DNA of 64,000 nucleotides from the NCBI GenBank assembly GCA_002633005.1, contig NMRA01000887.1, positions 1-64,000 of the forward strand, in the 5' to 3' direction. The notes beneath the pieces are model-generated. The model saw only the letters and a list, made by a program, of their open reading frames with translations. It searched no databases and was not told where the DNA came from. Of this stretch, positions 1 through 12,850 are shown one piece after another (within the stretch, counting starts at the first letter, position 1; each line of letters begins with the position of its first letter). A program made the position numbers and the translations under genes. Origin of the DNA: Phoronis australis. Lineage: Eukaryota > Phoronida > Phoronidae.

Positions 1-439
1 TATTGGAAAAATATCACTGAAAGCCAATAAACCACACTTTTCAAGCCAGTTTCATTGCATCTTGTTTACTATCGAAATATAGGAACATTGAAATCGACCA
101 CAGTGAACAATTTATGGGTACAAAATTAAACTGAAATAGAATTGTCAATGTGGATCGATATTTAACTTTTGCCTTCTTTCGTGCCTCAGTGAACATAGAA
201 CAATACAACTCTGTGCTCCATAGTACATATATACTCACGGTGCTCACCCTAATTCAAAAAAGTGATTAGCGATAACTATTTTTGTAATCTTTTACTTCAA
301 TGTGGAGAATGTCGTAAGAGGCCAGGGAAGAAATTGATAGAGGACTATTGGGCCAGAGTTGGATGAAGTTGTGCTTCTTTGTCTCTTGAATTGGCACCAT
401 TCTATGACCTTGCGGTGTGTATTGTTTGTGATAAGGGGT
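1..439. other. No gene recognised
   Basis: AT-rich, only short chance frames. Confidence 0.6.
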
Positions 440-1330
440 GATTATCTCTTAAAAAATAGACGAAAACTAATCTTTTAAAATGAGACCAGAATATTCCTCA
501 CCAAGAAACCCCAACCTACCTTGGGTTAAACTGGACAAGAGGCTAACTTGGTCCCCTCACATTGCTGCCATGCGTAGCAAAGCTACTAAAAAAATTGCTG
601 TGATGAAGAAACTTGCTGGTACCAGTTGGGGTGCAAACATGAAGATTTTGACCCAAGTTTACACGGGATCTGTCAGACCCCAGGTGGAGTATGTCTCTAA
701 CGTATGGGTTACAGCTGCCAACCAACACAGACAACTTAGCCAGGGTCCAGAATACTGGTCTGCGTTTAATCACAGCAGGCATGAAGACCACTCCCATCAA
801 GGAAATGGAGAAGACGGCAGGCTTAAGCTCATTGGAAGAAAGACAGGATGAGAAACTCCTGAGACAGGGCGAAGAGATGAAGCGGCTTCCATCACATCTA
901 CTACACTCCAAACTCCAAGCCCTGACCAAAAAACGCATCAAGAGGCGGAGCCCAAACCACCTCATCAAGGCGCTTCAGCAGAAACATCAACCTCTGCTAT
1001 CCTCAGTCAACCAACCACTAGAAATGCTCCAAGACTTTTAAGAATGGTCCCTGGACGTTCCCCACATCATTCTCGACATCCCTGAGATTGAAGCAAACCA
1101 TACACAACGATTATTACCTGTATTTGCGATAAGGTTTGAGCTAATACAGGTCTCAAGTTTAAACGAGCCCCCTTGGTTTTTCGACTTTTGCATCCAGGGC
1201 ATGGAACAGCTCACGGGTGGGAGCTATAATTCATCCGAAGGAATACACCAAGATGTCTAGTTTTGTTGGCTGTTCGATTCTTTCTGAACGGCATGAACAG
1301 GCATTGGAGTCCGACGTCAGTCATATCAAC
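440..1330 (+). pseudogene. Non-LTR retrotransposon fragment (reverse transcriptase C-terminus)
   Basis: From 480 the frame reads VKLDKRLTWSPHIAAM ... KKIAVMKKLAGTSWGANMKI ... VYTGSVRPQVEYVSNVW. Near 730 it shifts to LARVQNTGLRLITAGMKTT ... GLSSLEERQDEKLLRQGE, ending at a stop at 1039-1041. These are typical of the region after the RT catalytic core in Jockey/X-element-type LINEs. A degraded stretch to about 1330 (GAIIHPKEYTKMSSFVG) may be the RNase H part. The catalytic YxDD region is absent, so this is a dead 5'-truncated copy. Confidence 0.75.
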
Positions 1331-2480
1331 TGGGAGAATTTCGAGTGGTGGAAATGTTTTCTCTTACAGAACCTGTAAGACGTGGATGTAGTATCCAATA
1401 GGTTCACTTGGTAATTATCAGAAGTAACATCAGGTAGGCAAAATATTGAAACTCAAAGCATGCGCGAAGCACGAGTCATCACCACACAGGTTACGCAAGG
1501 CTGTCCTCAATGAATGACTCCATCAGGAGACTGCGTGCCTCAGAGATTTGAGCTCCGTTTGACACGCGATCGAATCCTGGGCTTACGTCGAGCACTGCAC
1601 AAAGGTGTCTCCTACTCCTGCGAGCTCGCTCTTACTGGTGAATGAATGCAAGGGAATGAATGAGAACCTGGGTATAATGCGAAAGCAATTTCTGGAGCTG
1701 TGTATATTTTAAAATGACTTCACTCAGACCATGTTAACTACATTGGTAACAGATTCATGTGTTTTGGACAGAGCGTTGTAAAACTCCTAAAGGAGGCACA
1801 AGTTTTTGCTTTATTATTTCTGGTTAAAAAGACATATCTACAAAAAATGGTTAGAAACAAAAGGCACGCAAGGTTGAGCCATGAGCCAGCCAAATCCAGT
1901 GAGGAAGTCCACACTCAGTGTTATGCTTAATCCACTTTCATAACACAAAACTGGACGATGTTGAGGTGTGCGCTAGATTAAAGTAACAGAGGATGCTTCG
2001 TCCAACGGTTTGGCTAGCAAATTTGCTATATTTCCTCAATGAAAGTTTCCGTCAAAATAGTGCAGATGAATAATGGTGACTCTTGCCTTCTGTCTTTAAG
2101 CCCGTCGTTACTTTTCAACCTCAGTAACAAAGGTTGGAAGTTTGAATAGACTCATTCTTTCAGAAGATTGTTTTATTCATTAAAGTCAATTCCAACACTT
2201 TCACAGCTTCTTTCTATCCGTTTCAGTGTTCGTGTTGTATTCAAGCGCGTTGGAGGCACGCGAATAGATAAACCACAACCATGACAGGCCTCCTAAATAA
2301 GCAGGTCCGGATATAATTGATAAATGAATATGATACGTCAAAGTCATTGAAAATATTAAACTCTAGCTCTTTTTTGCTAATTAGCTAAATTGGGAATGAG
2401 TCTTGTCTGCTGGTCTGAATATTTACAGTCTGACTTTCAATACAGTATGAAGTTCTTGGATGGCTCACGACTTGCATTTT
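1331..2480. other. No gene recognised; possible SINE piece
   Basis: Around 1530-1580 GCGATCGAATCCTGGG resembles a tRNA-derived B box. Otherwise nothing recognisable. Confidence 0.5.
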
Positions 2481-2864
2481 TCTAATTAGCTAAATGTCAT
2501 TTTTTATTTAATTTGGTAAATTAGGCTAAATAGGTAACCTATATGTTGGTCATTTTACGTAGTGGCTGTGCAATGTAGACTTAATTTGACAATAGATTCG
2601 CCCTCCATCAAAAATATTGATTTAGACCACTTTTCGTAATGAAATTTGTCTCAAGTTGTTCCTTTAGTCAACTTCATGATTTCAGGGCTAATCGTGAGAT
2701 TGGGCTCTGAAAGGTGGCTTGTCACGGCGTGTCCTCTTAAGCATCGAGCGTGGTCTCAACGACTAACAAACGGCCAGTTCTTAGTGGCGGATTTAAGGGG
2801 GGACAAGGGGGGCATGCACCCTCTAAAATTCTCTCAGATTCCATTTGGCAGTTTGGGGGTGCAA
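2481..2864 (+). repeat. First copy of a near-identical 385-bp tandem block ending in N
   Basis: From TCTAATTAGCTAAATG to GGGGGTGCAA the block is about 97% identical by eye to 2866-3247 (roughly a dozen differences), separated by the single N at 2865. It ends inside the CAGTGGCGG MITE. This looks like two alleles placed side by side by the assembler. Confidence 0.9.
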
Positions 2865-2865
2865 N

Positions 2866-3247
2866 TCTAATTAGCTAAATGTCATTTTTTATTTAATTTG
2901 GTAAATTAGGCTAAATAGGTAACCTATATGTTGGTCATTTTGCGTTGTGGCTGTGCAATGTAGACTTAAATTGACAATAGATTCACCCTCCATCAAAAAT
3001 ATTGATTTAGACCACTTTTCGTAATGAAATTTGTCTCAAGTTGTTCCTTTAGTCAACTTCATGATTTCAGGGCTATTCGTGAGATCGGGCTCTGCAAGGT
3101 GACTTGTCACGGCGTGTCCTCTTAAGCATCGAGCGTGGTCTCAACGACTAACAAACGGTCAGTTCTTAGTGGCGGATTTAAGGGGGGACAAGGGGCATGC
3201 ACCCCCTAAAATTCTCTCAGATTCCATTTGGCAGTTTGGGGGTGCAA
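2866..3247 (+). repeat. Second copy of the 385-bp tandem block
   Basis: Same order and content as 2481-2864 with scattered substitutions and small indels. This copy continues on into the full MITE, while the first is cut at the N. Confidence 0.9.
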
Positions 3248-3322
3248 ATATCTGAAGGGAAAAATCTTGGGAAATACTCTGCCCTGAACCCCACCGAACT
3301 AAAAATCCTGGATCCGTCCCTG
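3167..3322 (+). mobile_element. MITE of the CAGTGGCGG family, copy 1
   Basis: Left end TAGTGGCGGATTTAAGG, right end AATCCTGGATCCGTCCCTG, which are imperfect inverted repeats. Flanked by GTTCT (3162-3166) and GTTCC (3323-3327), a 5-bp target duplication with one change. 156 bp, no ORF. Confidence 0.75.
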
Positions 3323-3327
3323 GTTCC

Positions 3328-5161
3328 TGGCAGTTAGCCAGAAAAGGAAGGAGCAAGTTGATTCTAATTTCACAGTGGGAAGTAGTCTGAATCGAAAGCT
3401 TGCGTTTCAGACGGAACGCTCATTTATACTTAGTTAAAATCTGTGGTTTGTACGGATGCAATTTCTGACTTGTACAGTCACGCTCAACACGTGTTAAATT
3501 TAGATATTCGTGAATGCGAAAAATGCATATAAATATGCAGGTGTTAGAATCTCATTTCGAGAAAGTTCTCGGCATGCGAGAACCAGACCACAATGATAGT
3601 TTTTTTCTGAGTATCAATGCAGTCTGAAAGTCTAAAGGAACATATTTGCGAGCCGCAACGTAGCGAAACTCGGCGCATAGATCAGAAAGAGTTCCATTTT
3701 CAGTAAAAAAAAAAACAATTAGAAGTCAGCACAGTTTTGCATAGTTACATAAAGAGGCTACATTAAAACTAGTATTGTTACACTGCGTGCTTACTGAAGA
3801 AAATAAGCTGGCGTTAAGAGGATAATTTCGTCTTTCACAGTTGCTAATAATATGGCAGTCTCTCTCTCTATAAGTTAACGCACCTGTTCGCAGAAGCAGA
3901 ATGCAGGTAAACAAGATCGCCGTGAAATGCTCTGGCCATTTTAACGACCAATTAAGCAGATGAGCTCGACATTTTGAAAAAATTTGAGATGAGTTAGGAT
4001 GATAAGTCTGAGTTTGTATCTTTTTGATGCAATGACAGCCATTGTCTTATTTGTGGGGTCCGTAGAAGAGCGTAATGACCCAGCGTAAATGTGACTTTTA
4101 TACGGGTGATGATTGTGCTGTATTTTAAGAAACTAAAAATAATTGAGAAACAACTTGTGCAACCACCGGACATGAACTTCTAAACTGCATTTTTGCTATT
4201 AAAAAGTGAAAATTGATGTTAACAAGCCAAAAAATGTCAAACGTATGTTTTTACATAAATTAATGCCGCCAACACAGGATTTCGTTATTTTGCAGTTTTT
4301 GCTGACTATTTCATGTACTTAAACACATTAAATGTCTATACCTATATTTTGAGGAGGAAACGTTATGATAAAACCAATTTCAAAGTAATCCTTTCTTTCT
4401 ATTCTGCTTGACACTGCACCCGGGCTTTGATTAACGATTCATGAATCACGTAAAATGTACCAACAAAAGCAATAAATACCCAAATTTCAGATAAAAATTT
4501 AATCACCATTTTGTTAAAAACAAAACAAAAATGACTATAAATTCCCTTCGGAGGAACCACGAAAAAATTACAGAGACAGGAGTAGTAACCCGATGTTTTT
4601 CCATCAGTCTAGTGTGTTTTCTCCTTGAGTCAAACTTTCATCAGACAACTAGCCATGTTCCTACTTTTTGTCCAGTACACAAACACCGGCGTGCATGACA
4701 TTAAACAGTGACTTTTGTTAAGACGGGGCTATAAAAACATTTGCTATGTCATCCTTCATCACATATTTGTGTTATCACACAAATGATTGGCATGTAGGTA
4801 CATAATTTCGTCAGCGCTTGGTGAGTTCAACAATCAAGCAAGCAAGAACAGTGTCTTCTTGGGTGTGACACCAGTCTGTTGCTTACGGTCTGGCCACAAC
4901 ACTGTCTATCTCATGCAAAGATGAAATCTGGCAGTCTGTTCCAGACATAAGCTTTCATGAGCCAAGGAGCCAATAAAGATATCATTGACTTCGTGCGTGA
5001 CACAACACTAGTTTGTGTACACTACCATAACTGCCAATTCTCAGTTAGGAAAAACTACGTGTGGAAGCTCATGAAGCTGCTACAGACACAGTGTCAGTTC
5101 AGTCTGGTGCAGTGCTTCTTACATGTACGTCGGCGTCACTCAAATAACCTCAAACTGTACC
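3328..5161. other. No gene recognised
   Basis: AT-rich single-copy-looking DNA with short chance frames and an A-run near 3705. Confidence 0.5.
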
Positions 5162-5226
5162 CTCGCTGGTTCCCTGCGTGCCACTAGGTGGGGCGGTAGC
5201 CGCGCCAGCACGCAGGTACCACTTAG
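5162..5226. repeat. GC-rich stem-loop module, copy 1
   Basis: CTCGCTGGTTCCCTGCGTGC, then a GC-rich loop, then GCACGCAGGTACC. The CCTGCGTGC and GCACGCAGG arms pair. Nearly identical to 12153-12218, in a much more AT-rich setting. Confidence 0.75.
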
Positions 5227-8200
5227 GTGGCACTGAATAGTTAGGTTGTGGCTGCGGCCAATTTGCACTGCCAAATGTTAAAATCTAGGGCTAGGCCAGG
5301 CTTGGGGCATTTTTCAATTAGGTATTGTGTGTAGGCCAAGTGAATGTTTTTTTTGTATTTGTGAACATGCTGGGAATGAAAAAAGGCCAGTTTCTTGGTG
5401 TAGCTGCACTTTTCTTCAAGATGGTGGCCCCCTGTTGCAGTTGTGCATTGCTGTGTAGCAACTGAGAAATTGGCCGCGATTTCAGGTAACCCTCAAACAA
5501 GCCAGATTTGCAAAAAAACTAGTTGGTTCACAATACTTTTGGACCACATTTTTGGAATCGGTAGGAAATTTCAACAAGATCATTCTATTTCAGTAATAAG
5601 ATATGTAAATATAGTGTGGTATAGAGAATGCACTCCACTCCTATCCGAAATAATTCGTTTCGTAAGTCAGCTTAAAAGATTCTCTATTGAAATTGGCTGA
5701 GTTTATATGATTATCCATTTTCCAAGCAATGCCAGCTGATCTTTTTGTCTTTTATGTTGTTTAGTTTTCCATTTGTAATTCAAACCAACACCTGCTTTGA
5801 TTTTTGAACTATCGGAACTAGCGCCACGAACGGTTTTTTTTCTGAAAAATCGCTGTTGGAAATAAAGGCATTCTTTCGTAAAATGCTATTTTTGAGTGGT
5901 AAGCATAACTGAACGCCATGTGTTAGATATTAGAATAATATTCCATTAACGGTAAAAATGTGTTGTGTCACTCCACAACAATTGGATGAGTAATGACATT
6001 TTTAATTAACATAACATTTTCATCGGCGCAAATGCAAAAGTTCAACTTATTGGGTGAAAACGCAGGATTGAGTTTACAAACTGACTTCATCAGCAGATTT
6101 TTTATCTTAAAAGTCACAAAACACATTCTTAAGTCCAGTTCATGCAAATTTCTTGTTTTGAATATGCGCTCTTTCGGGGAAGCTCGTTTAGTGCAATCTT
6201 TGAAAATTTCCAATAGATGTTAACATAATCCCACAATTTCCAACTGTAGAGCAAACTAACAAGGAAGCGCGTACATGTATGCATGATACACGCACTGTTG
6301 GCCATTCGTACAGAGCGAGCATTGATAAAAATGTTCACTGCATTCCACGAGCCAAATAACAGTGCGTAGTATTTTAAATGTTGTGCTGCGCTAGAGCATC
6401 AATTTCAAGAACTGTTTTATTCGATTGTTTCTAGTATAGGCTTAAGCACCTTATTCTGAAGATAATCGTAGCTTCCAGTGTGAGACTGGCGCCTAAATAA
6501 GAGCATCGACCGTAAAAATAAAACGTTGTACTTATCAGTGATGAAATTTTGTAAGAGATTGTGACATTTTAAAAATCTTAGAAGGATTTATATTCTTGAC
6601 AATCCAGTGAAATACCTTTTCAGGAAAAAGTAGGTACATGTAAATATCTTCGTTCAGTTTCCAATTAGTTAACAAGCTGGCATTCTAATGTTAGATATTT
6701 CAGTCTTCAATCCGTTCTCAATCAATAAATTCACGAAGTTGTGAAAAGGTAAATATGTGAGGCGAAGAGTACTCGATTTCCGGAATATCGACCCTTCGGA
6801 CTATTGAACCATAGTCCAACCAATGTTTTGCTTTTCGTGTGCGCTAAATGATACACTTCGATCTCGAATAAATGTTTTGAGCCTAAGAACATCAAATAAA
6901 TTTATTCATTAACCCGTCGTCTACCACTACGGTATTCCCACAGTGAACTACAGAATACTACCCATATTGCTTTGCGTGACCGGTGGTGCCACCCTAGCGA
7001 ATGATTTGTGAACTGCTAAGGTCTGTGGCATTGATTCTGAGGCTGACGATGATACCAAATCTGTGCCTGAGTGAATGTGAAGTTCAATGTTACTATATTT
7101 TAACGTCCGAGTACCTATCAAGTTTCACGGCTTTTGTCTGACCTAACTGTATGAATGTGCACTGCTAAATAATATTTGAGTAAGATCGAATATCTAACAC
7201 AAAAATATTGACTTAATGAAACTTTATAAATACTTCATAAGTTTAAGAGTTATTCACATGTTTACCTTAGTGTGATTAAGTTTTTGTGTAATATTTCAGC
7301 AAGCCTCAGGTCTGTCATTAAGAAATCCCTTAAAGTGAAACTTTTTAGCTAATTCCTTATTTCTATGATTGCTTAGTAATTAATTAGTTAGGAACACAAC
7401 ATATAGCGACGATGTGAATATGAAGTAAGATGAAAATTGACAATTGTTATTAAGAAGAAGTTTCGTGTCGAAAATGATCCGGCGTAAATCACTCAACCGT
7501 GTCCAGTAAGTATCGTGACGAGGTGTTTGGGAATAACACTGCATGGTGCAGGTTATGTTAGCTCCCAAGGTACGTCACTAATGCAAATCCCTTCACACAA
7601 GGTGTGCATACTTCATCTCACTAGAAGCACCATTGTCAGTTTGATGCGAGACCAGTATGTTAATAAGTGTCCCTATTATCTTCGATATTTCTATATATTA
7701 AATTGCACCAAATACACTCTGCATCACATACAGGTCAGCCACTGATTGCACCAAAAAAAATTATGTATTAGGTACTGAAAATAAATAAAGTCTTTCTTAT
7801 CTTATATTCTTCATTATGTCGAGCATAGTATATCCTATCTCATCTAATGTCGCATATTGTTATAAATGATTACTTTTGCAATTTCGTTTGGGTTATACCC
7901 CACTTGAGCACAACTCGCCTGGAACAATGCGGAACACGGGATTCAAACTTCTCTGAGGGCCAACCTGGCGTTGACTTACCTTTCTAAAGGTGGGTTTAAC
8001 AATTAATTGGTGCAAACTTCTCTAAGGAATACATGGAATTCATGTGAAACTTCACAACTGTCATCAACTGAGGACATTCCCAATACAGAAAGTCCCATGT
8101 TTCCCAGATTCTTAATCTAGATATAGACCTACAACGGACGTCACGACGTGTGCATTACGGAAAATTCCACATGTTCAGCGAGTAAGTCAACGTCTTATGC

Positions 8201-9412
8201 AAACGTGCAAGCGAACCAATATTGGAACAGCAAAAACCTTACGACGATGAACGATCATGGTGGACGTAACTGATGAAGGAGTCACGCGGTACTATCCTAA
8301 CAAAATTTAAGTTTGATCTCCCACTGACCAATATTTGTGAAGCAAACGAAAGGGGAGAAATGATCACTTCGTCTTTGGAAGATTCCACCATCTTAGCTTG
8401 CACTTTCGACGCTTATGGAACGTATCACAGTTTGATACTCATCGTCCAACTTCAGTGGCCGTCATTTTGCTACCACTGGCATAATTCAGAAACATTCACC
8501 TTTCACTCGCGTGATTTTGCAGGTCTTGTTGGTCTTGCCTTTCTTTCAAAAACTGATCTACGGAATGTTTTCTGATGAAGGTTTCACGGAAAGCGAAATG
8601 GCATGTTAAAACTTTTATCAATGGTTCCTCTTAAGGACATTGGTTTTAATTTTTGGTCATAAAAATGGTGGTTAAAAACTTTTAACTTGCAGGCTTTATC
8701 ATTTTTATTTACTTCATCTGAACTCTCAATGAAGAATCCCTATATATAGATCAGGTACAAAATATACAAGCGTGTGCTTAGAAAATAGTTCCCGGTGATG
8801 ATGGCATTAGTTTGAATAAAACATTCTTGGGACATTTTTGCTTTGTTAACATCTAAGACTTTAGAAAAAAATTTCGACACTTATATCCATATATCTACTA
8901 GAATTTCAGGAACTACAAAAATGTTTTGGTTAACCAGGAACAAATCCACTTACAAAGTCTTCATTCCCCGAGACACCAACGGTGTGATATCGTTCCGTTT
9001 ACTATATACCCTTTGCAGACTAACATCATCTTCCTGATTCCTAATGTGCATGCTTTAAAATAACTCAGTCAGACTAAACCCACGTGCCCACGTGAACATG
9101 GTAGTTGTGATTCGGTTGGCTTCGGTACACTACAAGGTCGGCGTCTTCAGCTAATACGTATCGCTGCATATCGACAACAACCAAACGTTGAAAGTTGCTT
9201 AATACAATGTACTGCGGAAAGTAAGGCGGTACGCGTACGCTCAGTGCATCAATTGGGAGAAAGGTATGCACTCAGTATGTACTTACGTTGACTGAATTAG
9301 ACAGTAAATCATTTTTTCTCAAACCAAGTTTGGAGAAAAAAATTCATGTGCTGTCATTCTAACCTCAGAATGCCAAAAGCCAACATATCAATTAGACCTA
9401 CATTTACCCACA
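5227..9412. other. No gene recognised
   Basis: The longest frame (8273-8575 +) has no recognisable motif. An ATG followed by GTAAGT near 7475-7510 is unsupported by neighbours. Confidence 0.5.
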
Positions 9413-10950
9413 TAACTCTAGCCCTGGCATGTCAATTCCGATCTCGCGGCCGCTGAAGTTGGCCGCGCATGTTTGAGAGGGGTTTGCATTCATATGTTCC
9501 GGTGTGTGTACTTGCTACGGAATTTACTGTCATTAAAAGTTTTCGCAACTGCCGTTTCCAACCAAATTGCATAAGATCCATATGATTAGAAACCCCTTTG
9601 TCGATGCTTGATGATTATACAAGAAGTAAATGATAAATTGTTTAATTCGTAAGTAATTATTTCGGATACCTGACTGGTTTAAATTTTTTTTCTAAAAACC
9701 AAGAGTGTTACCAAGATGCGAAAAGTAACAGTGTGTAACAGGAATACAAAACGGAAGTGACTAGTTAAGCCGTTATGGAAATTAATTTCAATGATTCAAA
9801 AAATTTCTAGCTTATAAAGACAGACGTTTTAAAATATGTATCCCTCACAATTGCTGTGGGTAGTTTAGTTAGGCATGCATTCAACAGTATACACCTTTAT
9901 ATATTATAATTAAGTGGACCTTTGGTGCCGTTTTATACAATTACATGTATATTCATCAAAATGCAGTGGCTTTTACGAAAAATGCGATAATCTACTCTAA
10001 GCAGCTATCCGAAATTTGCAGATAAAAGTTTTCTGATCTATAAAAATTGGCAAACATTAATCACGTAGGCTTGAAATGCATTGTAGATAGCTCATCACAT
10101 TGGTTGCAATGTAGGACTTTCCTTAAAAGCTTAGAAATAAACTCGTTTCTTCTGATACGTGTAGTGTATGTTACCTTACATGATGATGATACGGCCGTGA
10201 AATAATTGTGTTATCACACCGTGGAATACGTCAGAATTACTTTTCCGTATTTTCTCTAGAGAAAATAACAGTAATCATGGCTAAAGAAAATAACTCTGGC
10301 AAAGCCGTAAGGATTACGGTATTTAGCTAGCTGAATCTATAAGAAGTCCTGTAATTGTTTTAACTCCTGTTATATAAGACTCATGTCTCCCAATTCTGTA
10401 CTGCTTTTAGTGGCACTGTATGCACTGATTGAAAAAACATCTTACAAGTGACAACTTAACCAAATATATAGCACAAATCATAAATGTAGCCGTCAAATAC
10501 CATCTAAATTTTAATTCTAGCAGTGCTTTAAGTACGCAAGCGCACGCATTCTAAACGATACAGTGACCTCATATGTCCATCAGCTAGTCATGAATGAATC
10601 CCGTTGCTATGGTAAAACAATACTACGCGAAGCACGGAAATCATAACCTCCGGGTTCTAACCATGTTTTATTGAGTCAATATAAGCAAATAAAATTGTTA
10701 ACATTTATAAAAAGTTTTGAATCGTGCTATTCTTTTATTAATTCAAGGAAATTTTCCTAGTAATTCTCTTCCTTAACACAAGGTCTTGTTCTGTTCGTCT
10801 GCTCAACCTATCCTGGTCCGGTATTGCGGTAGTACACGTAGCAGAAGCCTACTTGACTGTTAATTCGTTATTTGATGTTAAATTTGTTCCGTATGTTGAT
10901 TAGTTTAAAATTCTGATATTTTAGATGGAATAAGCAAACACTCGATACGT

Positions 10951-11008
10951 GATATGCAAGTCGATTTAAACGAGGGCTTCGTCCTCGTTTAATTCCGCTT
11001 GCATATCA
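10951..11008. repeat. Strong hairpin within element copy 1
   Basis: Arms GATATGCAAG + TTAAACGAGG pair with CCTCGTTTAA + CTTGCATATC, with 5-nt internal mismatched bulges and a 7-nt loop. It lies in the 0.87 kb segment absent from copy 2. Confidence 0.8.
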
Positions 11009-11681
11009 AGGTTCTCGCTATAACAACCCACAGTTATCCTCAAGCACGCACGTTATATAACATACATAACATACATGTATACGAAAACAAGGAATATTGG
11101 AGCACATTTTTACGATTGTAAAGTTACTAAAGAAAGCGGAGTCTGGAAAGTAATAATATTCACAAAAAGAGACAATTTTATTTTGAACACTTGTTGCATA
11201 GTTGTCATGAGCAACATTCAAGAACGTGATAAAAAGCGAGACGTCTCGGTCTAAGCCAAAACTTAAGGGTGGAATGTTCGCCGCAGCACACAAAGACGTA
11301 CATGTCCCGAAGGCGTTTTTTGTGGAGCGGGAAAATATAGCTGCGTCGCGTGGGATTACTATAGTATGTGATAAGATTAGGTAAACCTGGCGGCCGTGTG
11401 TCAAAAATCGGACATTAGATGGTGTGGTGAAATGGCGAAAAATGACAAAATGGGACAATCCGCCAAGAGAAGAACAATTGACAAATACACTGTACGCTGT
11501 TAGCAACAAGCTAAGCTTTTCATCTTTTAAACGTCATTTGAAGGGAATAGGTAAATACCACAGATGAGATCTGGCTTACTTCTCAAAAATCGAATTTACA
11601 AAAAACGGTCACTGGGAAACAGGTAAACATTACATAAAGACTTATTATAGAAACAATTGAAAACAGTAATACACACACGCG

Positions 11682-11687
11682 CCCACG

Positions 11688-11718
<31 letters not shown>

Positions 11719-11734
11719 ACACACACACACACAC
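11682..11734 (+). repeat. (CA)n microsatellite inside element copy 1
   Basis: Pure and near-pure CA dinucleotides. The equivalent place in copy 2 (44708-44740) has only a short TG/GGG tract. Confidence 0.95.
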
Positions 11735-12152
11735 TTAGCTAAGCAATTCTGGGTAATTTTTCGAAAGTTATGCAAACACACCTGTTTTTAGGGTTTAAAC
11801 TTTTCATTTAGGCCAAATGTAGCTTCTTTCAGTAAAATACTGTAACATGAATTTAACACCCAAAATAGTTTGTTGAAAAACTCCTGGTATAAATGTAGAG
11901 TTGAAAGCGATTCTACGACTGAAAAAATATCTGTGGCAAGCTACACCCGGCATAAGCCCAAGGCCACAGGTCGGTGCTTATAAAGAATGACCCCCTAATT
12001 GTCGAGTTTGATGACTAATTTTGCCGAAAAATTGCTGATTGTACGGAACTGTACTTCAAGAGTCTCGCTTGATGACCAATAATTACAAAATGAAAATGAG
12101 GCAATGAAATTAAGCCTGATTTGATAACTGCAACTCTCGATAAAAACTCAGT

Positions 12153-12218
12153 CTTCGCTGGTTCCCTGCGTGCCGCTAGTTGGGGCGGTAGCCGCGCCAG
12201 CACGCAGGTATCACTTAA
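12153..12218. repeat. GC-rich stem-loop module, copy 2
   Basis: Same arms and almost the same loop as 5162-5226. It sits exactly at the edge of the large dispersed element copy 1. Confidence 0.75.
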
Positions 12219-12680
12219 TTTTCCTCGGTAATTTTTTACACCGCGTTTCTGATTGGCTAGTCGAATTCTCAACAGGCAGCGCTTTACGCAAACAAAGTAG
12301 CATGACTGATGGACTGTAGTGTAAATATGGTTAGTTGGGCAGACAAATTTGTGCTTAAAATTTATGTTCAGAAAATGCGAATCCTAGAAATTGTGATTGC
12401 GCCTTTTCGGAATGCATCCGTCTACTGTCGATGAATTTTGTTTACGATGGTGTCCTGTATTCATTCAGTATGTATAACATATCGTTTGAATCGGCCAGAT
12501 ATGTGTTCATTGTACATGTACATGTATGTGCTTCAAACAAGCGACTATTAAACATCACTGCAGAAACGAAATAGTTGCTGCGACGCCACTTGCATGACAA
12601 GGCTAAAAATCGTTCACATGACGGTGCTAACCAATGACTGCCGAGGTTACATCGACCTATGCTAAAGCGCATGCCACTGC
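12219..12680. other. No gene recognised between stem-loop copies
   Basis: Contains several ACATGTA words near 12510; no coding signal. Confidence 0.5.
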
Positions 12681-12732
12681 GTGATACCGGCCTGCGTGCT
12701 AGCTGGGCTAAGCACGCAGGGAACCAGCGAGT
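12681..12732. repeat. GC-rich stem-loop module, copy 3 (reverse, different loop)
   Basis: In reverse it reads CTCGCTGGTTCCCTGCGTGC, then a 12-nt loop, then GCACGCAGG. The arms and left flank are conserved while the loop differs from the other two copies. Confidence 0.7.
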
Positions 12733-12850
12733 AGGCTTCTGAAAATTCTCAGTGCAAACTGTCGCGGCAAATCTCTGGGTCGCAAGCTCTAAAAAAAGAA
12801 TATATAGGTCACGTGCGGGATTTAGCATTCTTGGACATAGGGTTCTGTTA

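Larger units (their letters stand above)
9413..12150 (-). mobile_element. Large unclassified dispersed element, copy 1
   Basis: Reverse-complement copy of 44420-46280. Matching stretches occur in the same order along the whole length, for example TTCTTTATAAGCAC, RFLTHG-coding DNA near 11400, AAATTTGCAGATAAA near 10015, and the GCCAGGGCTAGAGTT end. This copy has about 0.87 kb extra (about 10160-11040). A 163-codon open frame (11509-11018) lies in it, but indels against copy 2 argue against conserved coding. No terminal inverted repeats, RT or transposase were recognised. Confidence 0.7.

Noticed and set aside
11596-11781. Short frame rich in Cys-Val repeats as a peptide gene
   Set aside because: It is the translation of the CA/TG microsatellite.
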